Assembly: GCF_028858725.1 (NCBI RefSeq) | Contig: NC_084760.1 | Coordinates: 81,474,367-81,538,366 of the forward strand | Length of the DNA: 64,000 nt | Source: Colius striatus | Taxonomy: Eukaryota; Chordata; Aves; Coliiformes; Coliidae | Direction of reading: 5' to 3' | Part shown: positions 55,358-64,000 of the stretch, piece after piece | Position numbering within the stretch: the first letter of the stretch is position 1 | How the letters are laid out: each line of letters opens with the position of its first letter | Position numbers and translations under genes: made by a program | Notes under the pieces: model-generated | The model's database searches: none | Seen by the model: the letters and a program-made list of their open reading frames with translations, nothing else | Told to the model about the DNA's origin: nothing

Positions 55358-55443
55358 GTGTGGCAGGCACTGGCAGGGGGGTTGGACCATCTAGATCTCT
55401 TGAGGTCCCTTCCAACCTTTAAGATTTTGTGAAGGTTCTGTGA
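55358..55443 (+). mobile_element. CR1 LINE tail fragment
   Basis: GTGTGGCAGGCACTGGCAGG, GGGGTTGGACCATCTAGATC and TCTTGAGGTCCCTTCCAACC, with the degenerate tail TTTTGTGAAGGTTCTGTG, are the last part of a CR1 element. Confidence 0.88.
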
Positions 55444-55712
55444 AGGCCTTGGCAGGTAACCTTGCACACTGCAGGGGCAAGGTGTGGTTAACACGTACAC
55501 ACAATTTTAAAACTACTTCTTTCGATCACACTGATCAGAGACAAGAATATAGTAAGCTTTCAGTTATAAGAAGGCAACTAAACCTATCCAATTTTCTCTT
55601 TGGCATGTTGCCATGCTGCTCAAATTTCTCTTGCAGTACAAACTATTTAAGCAAGTAAACCTATTTCAGTTTTTAAAAGGTTCTAAAAGTATTTCCAAGT
55701 AAGAAAATCTGC

Positions 55713-55742
55713 TTCAAAAAGTTTTGCGCAAAACTTTTTGAA
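55713..55742. repeat. Perfect 30-bp palindrome
   Basis: The left half TTCAAAAAGTTTTGC (55713-55727) is followed directly by its exact reverse complement GCAAAACTTTTTGAA (55728-55742), with no loop. Symmetry stops at 55712 / 55743. Confidence 0.95.
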
Positions 55743-56248
55743 TATATCTTCTTGCAGGGTTTGCAAGGAGTCAATACAGCATTAATGGCTTTGGAGCAAC
55801 TCAAGATAATAAACTGTATTAAAATAAACAAACAATCAAACACTCCATTCTAACATTCAAGCATCTGAAGACCTGTGTCTCTTCTTGAATTTTAAGAACT
55901 CTGGAGCAGGAACTATACATTCCTGTATTCAGAACGCCGAGCACATCATGTTACAGGAGTAAAACTGGATGAACACAAATCCTTGAATGAAACTGGCTAA
56001 CTGATTTTCTAATGTGCTTTATGATGGGCAATAATTCCAAACATTCTACCTATGTTGCAAAGTCTCCAGGATGCAAGTGGATTTGTCTTTGGCAGAGAAA
56101 CAGTAAATCTAATTTGAGTTCATTTACCTAGCATTTACACTTCTGTAAGCCCATGAGGAAGGTAAGCAAAGTATTTATATATAATATTCTTCTTAATGAC
56201 CTGCATATGCCAAATACTTCGATGTCTGGCATTAGTGTCCTACTCCTC

Positions 56249-56310
56249 TGCTATGGTTTAACCCCAGCTGACAATTAAGTACCACACAGTGCTCGCTCAC
56301 AATTTTTGCT
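56249..56310 (+). mobile_element. LTR fragment of an avian endogenous retrovirus
   Basis: TGCTATGGTTTAACCCCAGC, TGACAATTAAGTACCACACA and GTGCTCGCTCAC match the start of a common avian LTR type. The first bases also resemble the start of the solo LTR at 2986. No matching end was found, so the element is truncated. It lies antisense to RBKS. Confidence 0.65.
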
Positions 56311-57495
56311 TCCTGGGTCCCAAGCCAACAGGATTTTTAGCTTGGATAGTGAAAGAATTGTTCTGGGATTGATACGTTAAAGATTTTGCAGATATAATTC
56401 ATTTCATCTTTACACCACTTTTACCAATAAACAAAATTATTTTGAACAGACAAGAGTCTGTATAAAAGTAGGTCTTCAGCTGCTTGAAACCACTATCATC
56501 TAACTCATCTACAGCAGGATGGTAAAACTAAAAAACACTGGAACAAGCTGCAAGAACCATAAAAGCAGCAGAAGCCAGACAGATTCTGTGCCAATAATTA
56601 AGAGATTGCGGTAAATGTCAACTGATGTTAAATACTGTGGTGAGTTTTTAAGTTCCTCCCTTCAGTAGAATCTTATTTAAAAAACAAACTGTGGTACAAT
56701 TGAAGGAAGTAACTAATGGTTATGTAAAGAAAAAATTAAATAACAATACTAAAAGCCCAAAGTGGACATTTGCCATCATAGTGTACAAAAGAGCAGCAAA
56801 TTAAGAATTTTCTTTTTCTGCAGCTAGTCTCATAAAACTCCTCAGTTAAATGGCCCTATTAAAGCAAGAGAACATTCCACAAAACTGCCATCAGAATAAA
56901 CCTATGATGGATATTATATAATGAATCTACACAGATTTTTCTTCATTTGGTTTACAAAAGCGGACAAGAAATTTGACTGAAGCTTTTAATTTAACTGATA
57001 CAAAGGTTCCTGGCTACAATCCTCACTAATCTTAGTTAATTCTCTGTGTGTCTTTAGACTGTGGAGTCTAGTCACAGCAAGTTGACACAAACCAGCACCG
57101 CTACATAAAGAACACAGTCCTGCTTTTCCCCTTCAACTTCTGTCCACGTGGCCCATTCTCTTGTGCCAGCACAGCCATTTGTGTGGCCAGGAAACAAACA
57201 GAATTGCAAGGCAGATCTGTGTTAAAATTAACACCACCCCCAATCCTAGACCACCCCCAAAAGCCAATCCAAAACAATCCGCTTCTTTCATCAGCAGTAC
57301 TAGTTTACACTGGCTAAAAGTGAGAATGAAACTATGATATGAACCTTTGCCAAGTGTTCCTAGCTGTGGTGCATTTGGGGCAGCCTGTGACTTAGATACT
57401 TTCAGGGAGATGTTGTGGATCCTCAGGCATTTGTGGGACCAAATCTGCAGTGTGTGTATCTAGCTTGGGGATCTCTGGCACAAGTAAGACACTGA

Positions 57496-57515
57496 CATGC
57501 TACAGCATGCTACAG
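57496..57515 (+). repeat. Tandem duplication, 2 x 10 bp
   Basis: CATGCTACAG occurs twice in direct succession, just before an old CR1 copy. Confidence 0.9.
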
Positions 57516-57519
57516 TGGA

Positions 57520-57941
57520 AGGCCATCAGGGCAGCTGAAGGCCAGAGACCAGGACATACAAGAAGAGGCTGGGAGAAGCAGGCTTGTTCAGCCTTAAGAC
57601 CACAGGGCTAACAGGGGATCTAATTGCTGTCTACAGCAATTTAATAGGTGGGTGTAGAGCAGATGGAGCCAGACTCTTCTTGAAGGTACACAGGGATAGG
57701 GCTAGAGACAACAGGCCCAAGCTGGAACATGGGAAATTCCAGTATTAGGATGAGATTTTTCACGAGGGTGATGACGCAGTGGGACAGGTGCCCAGAGGTC
57801 ATGCAATCTCCATCCTCAGATATTCAAAACTTGAGTTGGAAAAGGCCCTGAGCAATCTGATCTAAACTGGCCATGCTTCACCAGGGTGTTGGACTAGAGA
57901 CCTCCAGAAGTCGGTTCTCAGCTTCCATGATCCTATGATAC
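57520..57941 (+). mobile_element. Old, diverged CR1 LINE 3' fragment
   Basis: AAGAAGAGGCTGGGAGAAGC, GGGATCTAATTGCTGTCTAC, CAAGCTGGAACATGGGAAAT, GTTGGACTAGAGACCTCCAG and the tail CCATGATCCTATGATAC are CR1 blocks in the right order. Deletions and substitutions are more frequent than in the copy at 60675. Confidence 0.88.
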
Positions 57942-60674
57942 TCAGCAAATACAAACTGGTGAAATAACAAGTGTGAATTCTTTGGGGAGCAGTCCGTCAT
58001 TTGGACTCTTTTTGTGCACCTAGCACAATAACAACTTGGCAAATGTTGCCAGGTACTGACGGAACAGAAATAATAATAGGGAAACAATGCCAGTTTTAAG
58101 GCTAAAGCTACCCATCTAAAACTACATCTGATAATTTACAATAGTTTTAGTTTTAAATATTTATACACAGTAAGCCAGTTGGCTACACACTTAGCTTGCA
58201 CCTTAGGAGGCTTCTTAGAGAATTACAGAACAACAACTCAATCTCATTAATTCTAACAGCCCCAAAGAAGCAGTGAGATAGATTTGGTGTATAAGCAATT
58301 GTAAGATCAAGCCATAAGCCAAGCTAGTTCCAGTTGTTTCAAATTATAAAATCTTTTCATATATGCATGCAGAAATACTTATCATGCTAGAATAATTAAA
58401 AATGGATTGAAATTAATTGGCTTGAAGCTATTCCCTCCCCTCTCAAAAGTAACATCTTTCATTTTAGACAAAACATGGGAAATTTCAGTTTTCAGCAACT
58501 GATAAAATGGGGTTTAGAACAAAGCCTGAATTAAAATATATCGTGAATTGCTGGCAACTTCTATGTAATGGTGCAATAGCAGCTTTCCATTACTTAGACA
58601 GAAAATGCAAATTCAAGAGATGTTCTGAAATAACTTAATTCTAAAGGATTATTCTTGTTTTGACTACTAGAGGTAGCAAATATTTTTTCATGAGAAACAA
58701 TATTACTAACATTAATCTGTCTATATTAATAAGCAGTATCTTAATTGTCCTAAACCAAGACTCCAGAAATAGATGTATAAACTTGATATTCTCTGAATCT
58801 TGTAAAAGTCAATACTGCCTCTTGATTTTGGACATTCTAACAAGAATTTCTGTCATTAGTGTTTCTTCCAAAAATTGTCTAACCTCTAGAAACAGACAAT
58901 AACAGTTACAAGGAAACAAGAGGATAGTGTCTTATTTTTTCTGTATTCCTTTTCTATATCTCACAGCTTTCTTTAACAAAATCAGCAATTAACTGATATT
59001 TAGTTGTACATCTTTCTACGATTGAGGACCCAAAAGTATTCTCTTAGCATTTAATTAAATCTTTGCTAGGCCCTTCTTATTTAGATCAGAAGTCTGATAC
59101 CATTTTACATTAGAGAGAAAGCAGTTCCCAGTTTTGCGTTAAAAATAGCTTCACAAACAAAATCCTTTGCAGTAACCATTTAGGAGTTTTTCCTTCTCCC
59201 GAAGGGCTCCTCGGTATTCTTTGAATGGAGAAGGAGCCATTTCTCAAAACTTTTAGGACGAAATTGAAATTGCTGATGTACAATATATTTGGGTTCCTAA
59301 CCTGGAGGGCTGTGTAATTGCATGCAACACTAAGTAAGAAAAACAACACATGAACTGTATTGACATTGTGGTTGTGCCTAGAGCCATACTGAAGCAAGGA
59401 ACCACACAAATATGTGAGTGTGGGGGGGGGAAAAAAATGGTTAGTATTCCAAAGAGCTCATCTTGTATAGGGTTGTCTCTTTTTCAACATTTATAGTTGA
59501 CTGAAAAGAATCACCATTGGTTTTCACTCAGATGTCATGGGATACATTTATTTTTCATTAGAAGAATTAAGGGAATGGAGAACTAGCACATTCCTGCCCA
59601 AACCTCAAGGATTAGGCTGTGCTACATCTGGGAATTAACAAACTAGTCTCAACAAGTTCGATCTTTCTGGGAAGAGATAAAACTGAACTACAGGCTAAGC
59701 AAAGAAAGAACTGATAACCTTGCAAGATTTGTTCTGAGTTCTTTTTGTTCATGAACCACATAAAAAGAAAGTAATGTCAGACATAAAAAAAATTATTATT
59801 ACAACAGCAAGAGTGAAAAGAACAGCTTGTGAAGAGCCTTCTAGACAAACTAATGGTAGATAAGTCACTGATAGTATAATTTTGTTTGCTTCTCTCTAGC
59901 ACATAAATCCATAAGAACAAGCTGTGCTGTTATACCAGACACTGTGTGTGACTGCATTAAATCCTAAAGCATTTAATGAAGGATGATGGTGTATTAAGTG
60001 TGATGTTGAATTTGATACTCACGTGTCTGGGACTTGACATCCCATGGCTGACATTTTAAAACTTTTATTCTGTGACAAAGGCATTGCAGATCTCCTAACT
60101 TTCATATCAGCAAAAGCATGAACTCTTGGCTCAGTAATAATTTAGCTAATCCCAAGGACCACCCCCTTTTCCTCATCTTTAACAATGCGAACACTCCACA
60201 AAGAGTTTGAGATGTCTTAAGCTAAATAGCTAGCTTTCTGTTCTACAGCTAACATAAGCTTCTTCTACAAACATATCATTCACACAGTATCCACACACCC
60301 CAGGACTTTATGATGTAAAGTTATTTCTTGGTGAACAAGAAAGATAAGGACATTTTGGTAAAATTGCATGACAAATACTTGTAAATTTAAATGACTAAGA
60401 AAGCCAAACCAAGCAATAAAAAAAAAAAAACCAGCATAAATTTAATTTTGTCTTAGCTTGTATGTCTGTGTTAAAAACAATGTTTTAGAAGCAGGTGAAC
60501 TGGATAGCTCTAAAGACTTCATATTTAAACTCAAGATCATTTATTTACTATTAAAAAGACTTAGCAAAGGTAAAACAGAAGTACATTTTCTTTTTTTTCC
60601 TAGTAGTAACAAATAGAAAAAAAAAAAGTTTCCCAGAGAAGTAAGGCTGGAACATAAATAGGATTTGATCTAAA

Positions 60675-61247
60675 AGTGTGGCCAGCAGGTCAAGGGAGGT
60701 TCTTCTCCCTCTCTACTCTGCCCTGGTGAGGCCTCATCTGGAGTCCTGTGTCCAGTTCTGGGCTCCCCAGCTGAGGAGGGACAGATAACTTCTGGAGAGA
60801 GTCCAGCACAGGGCCAGCAAGATGATCAGGGGACTGGAGCATCTTTCATATGAGGAAAGGCTGGGGCTGTTTAGTCTGGAGAAGAGTCGTCTTATTAAGA
60901 GAAGAGGGGGATCTTATTAACATTTATAAATATCTAAAGGGTGGGTGTCAGGAGGTTGGGACATCCCTTTTTCCTATAGTAGCTAGCAACAGGACAAGGG
61001 GTAATGGGATGAAGCTGGAACACAAAAGTTCCACTTAAATATAAGAAAAACTATTTTCCTGTGAGGGTGAGGGAGCCCTGGCACAGGCTGCCCAGAGGGG
61101 TTGTGGAGTCTCCTTCCTTGGAGGTCTTCAAGACCCGCCTGGACACGTTCCTATGTGACCTGATCTAGGTGAACCTGCTTCTGCAGGGGGGCTGGATTAG
61201 ATGATCTCTAAAGGTCCCTTCCAACCCCTACCATTCTATGATTCTAT
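60675..61247 (+). mobile_element. CR1 LINE 3' fragment (well preserved)
   Basis: It runs from AGTGTGGCCAGCAGGTCAAG through TCATCTGGAGTCCTGTGTCC, GGACTGGAGCATCTTTCATA, TCTAAAGGGTGGGTGTCAGG, TCAAGACCCGCCTGGACACG and GATGATCTCTAAAGGTCCCT to the tail CCATTCTATGATTCTAT. ORF2 is interrupted by a small duplication or indel near 60885-60910. Confidence 0.96.
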
Positions 61248-64000
61248 TTGAGACTTAGAAATACCAAGCAGGAGCAGCAATGGAGCTGGAACAGAACATC
61301 TCAGGAAGGCAGCTGTAAGCAGCACGTTCATTGAATTTGACCAGAGATAATGAAAAAAAAAACCCAGAACATTAAATAAGAATGGCCACAGTGGCTCAGA
61401 GCAAAGGTCAATCTTAGCCAATTGTTCTTTTCTGACCATAATTGCTAGTAGATACTGAGAGAAATTTTTAAAAAATGTATTAAAAAGATCTTTTCCTATC
61501 TTATATTTTGGATCATCAAAGTTTCAGCTACTTCCTGATTTAAGAAGATGAAGGAAAAGCAGATGCAGTTCATTGAATGGACAAAGTTAAATAAAATCAG
61601 AACGATCTTTATGATTTCCAGAATGAACTTATTGCTCTTAAGTGCCACACTGAGATGTGACTGATAACCTTGATTTGGGTATGTAAACATTTCTCTCTAT
61701 ATCAGACTTCTCAAAGTGCATACATTACAGGGATTTGAAATTAAAGAAAGTCACGAAAGAAAACAGAAAACAGATGGCATATGAATATATAAAAATTACT
61801 AAAAAAACAACTTTCGAACTTGTGACATAAGAAAAACAAATGCTTCATTTTCCCTCTTTCCTCAGCAAAAAGAAAGGAACAATGGCAACAGTTCACCCTT
61901 GAAAATCAATTCAATAACAAATCAGACACACAGAGAGGATGAAATCCAACAGAATTGATTATTACAGCTGTGATAATGTAATTGATTTCATTGCAAAGTA
62001 CGAAAAGGTTATTGCTAAAAGCAAAGGTATTTAGGTGCCATTCCTGTTCTCAGAATATACTGTAGGGGTCTCACACTTGAATCTGTGCTTCCATGGTATG
62101 TCTGGCAGGAATTTCCATAGGTTTACCACTGCCATAAATTCAGAAGACATTAAGCCTCCTAAACAATAGAAAGCATATTTCTGTGCCTGACTGGGCATAC
62201 AGTGATCCCAACTATCTTCAAATGATAATTACCTTTCAAAAGAAAATGGCAGAAAAGAATGCAAACTGTACAGCAGGAAAGCTCTGCAGGAAAGGTAGAC
62301 GAGTGAACAGGGATCGATTATAATTATACACCTTATACACTATATTTCTTGTTCTCCAAATAGAAGTAATTTTCTTTTCTCCATGTGGTGGTAATAATAA
62401 TACAACCTGGCTACAGCAAACCAAACCTCTCAATAAAAAGTCTCTTTCAGGACTGTCCTCTAGCAATAAAGTATAACAAAGGGAAACCTTTAACATGTGT
62501 GGTGCAAAGAGCAATGAGACAAAAGTCAGGAGCAGATAAACAATGAAAACAAAAGTTTTGTTTCTAACATATAGGGCACAAGTTTTCACCTGGGGAGAAA
62601 AGAACTAATTAGTGACATGATGAAAAAAAAGCAAACAACAAATGCTATTTACTAAATTGGTGGGAGAATATGGGTGTTTTCAGCCCAAAACATGAGCCAT
62701 TGTACCATTTAGCCAATCCAGGGGCACAGTCCAGGCATAAAGGCTTTCTGAAAGCACAAAGGAAACACCCTATGGGTGTCCAGCAAGTCCTCTGAACAAG
62801 AATAATTATTTTTCCATAGCATTCTCTTCATCACATATAGTTGAGTTCTGTTGGACCATGTTGGAACCACAAGTGGTATCACTGCCAGTGACACAGGAAA
62901 TTGCCTTCCAGAGACCTGAGGGGCTGTGACATCTCCCACTATGCTACTTTTCTAATTCCTGAATGCTCTGGAGTATCTGAACTTGGCATACACATATTGA
63001 AATATCCCAGAATAAAATTCAGATGTCTGCTTGGGTTACTTTGACTGAGTGTTAAATGCCAGAAGACTTGTGAACTGAGAGCTCCTGGTATGGTGTGTGA
63101 TAGATTTCAAAGAGGATAATTGAGTCTCAAAGAACTTAAGGCAGTAAGCAAGCCCATGCTTTTCTATTAGCAGTTCTCCACCCTTCACCATCCAAAGGTA
63201 TAATAATCATTGCAGAAATCATGTTTGTTAGAGATAACATTAACTATGATGAAGCCATGGCTTCTATCCACTATGTTGCTTCTCTCACATCCCTGTTTAC
63301 ATAAAGAGAGGGTGAGGGGAAGGGACGTAGCATGCATCATGCTAATTAATAGGGAACTTAAACAAGGGCCTTATGAGTCAAGCTTAATTGTCTCTTGTGG
63401 CAAAAAATAATCTCCTTTGGGAGAAATAACACACTTGAATTAGAAAACAGAGGGAAAGGAGAAAAAAAAAAAGGAGGAGAGAAAAAAAATAGGTGAAGGG
63501 CCAGAGAAACAGATTCACTGAAAACACATCTGACAGGAAGAGGCATATGAAGTTACTATTTACTATCAAGTGCAGCATGCACACATCACCTCCTGGCAAA
63601 TGAGTTTATAACTGTCAGAACACTACGGATAACTCATTCCTGCTAATCATATCAAGCGACTGCAGAACAAGGGCAAGGATTTATTTTCACATTTGCCATT
63701 CAGTGATAACATTTTTAAAGTGTCCTTCTATAGATTTAGTTTACTCATCTACTTGTAAAGAAGACTGGGCACAACTTTCCTGCTGCAAACAATTAATCTA
63801 GGTGCAATCTAAAGGTGTTCTAGAATATCTCTCTTTGCTTGTTAGGTCAGGGATCAAACTTGTTTCAAAAGCCCTATGTAAAAGGAGCATGCCTCAGTTT
63901 TTGTGCTCCCTAGGCTGCATTTCTGAGAACAGAATCCCTCTGAAATTGTACTGCTTCAGACTCCTCCTTTAACATGACATATGACCATTACCTCAGTTTC

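Larger units (their letters stand above)
53615..64000 (-). other. RBKS intron, continuing beyond the window
   Basis: More than 10 kb upstream of the penultimate RBKS exon. I looked for the preceding ribokinase exon (the FNPAPA / NESE region) on the minus strand and did not find it. It holds one MIR-like piece, CR1 copies at 55358, 57520 and 60675, an LTR fragment at 56249, a 26-bp tandem duplication and a perfect palindrome. The remainder is AT-rich, with nothing recognised. Confidence 0.7.

Noticed and set aside
62236-62589. 117-codon hydrophobic minus-strand frame in RBKS intron sequence
   Set aside because: AT-rich DNA commonly gives Phe/Leu-rich translations. It has no ribokinase similarity and no splice sites to fit.
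53615-64000. Search for an earlier RBKS exon
   Set aside because: No minus-strand segment encoding the FNPAPA or NESE region flanked by AG and GT was found, so no further exon is called.

Overview
The window is nuclear DNA from a bird. At least a dozen CR1 LINE 3' ends are present, with the avian tail (ATTCTRTG repeated after a TCCCTTCCAACC-type block). There is also a solo LTR of avian endogenous-retrovirus type and only scattered, very old MIR-like SINE fragments. Nothing in the sequence fixes the species. No bacterial, viral-genome, CRISPR or operon structure is present.

Two protein-coding genes can be read with confidence, and they converge tail to tail. MRPL33 (mitochondrial large-subunit ribosomal protein bL33m) is complete on the + strand in four coding exons: 26140-26161, 27438-27456, 30772-30878 and 32985-33034. 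Spliced, they give 65 codons plus a stop, the same length as human MRPL33. Its first exon lies in a CpG island (about 25810-26480) with ETS-type sites just upstream of the start codon. RBKS (ribokinase) lies on the - strand and only its 3' part is here: the last coding exon (34219-34392, with stop) and the one before it (53426-53614), separated by a 19 kb intron. The earlier exons were not found and should lie beyond 64000. The two stop codons are 1.18 kb apart, and the poly(A) signals of the two genes interleave. The same convergent MRPL33/RBKS pair occurs in human chromosome 2p23.

Layout: 1-25.8 kb is intergenic, with no exon I could recognise. It holds a solo LTR (2986-3603), CR1 copies at 7.6-8.7, 9.7-10.5, 12.7-13.0, 15.1-15.8, 20.4-20.7, 21.3-21.8 and 25.5 kb, an older CR1/L3-like piece near 13.4 kb and a 20-C tract. 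25.8-33.4 kb is MRPL33, with three CR1 fragments in intron 2. 33.0-34.2 kb holds the facing 3' ends. 34.2-64 kb is RBKS exon and intron sequence with MIR-like pieces, three CR1 copies and an LTR fragment.

I found no novel multigene system. The most unusual structures are a perfect 30-bp palindrome at 55713-55742, a pair of palindromic sequences at 35339-35459, a 12-bp-arm hairpin inside a CR1 copy at 7765-7793, a perfect 26-bp tandem duplication at 55230-55281, and a 22-nt C tract (G tract on the RBKS sense strand) in the likely RBKS 3' UTR.
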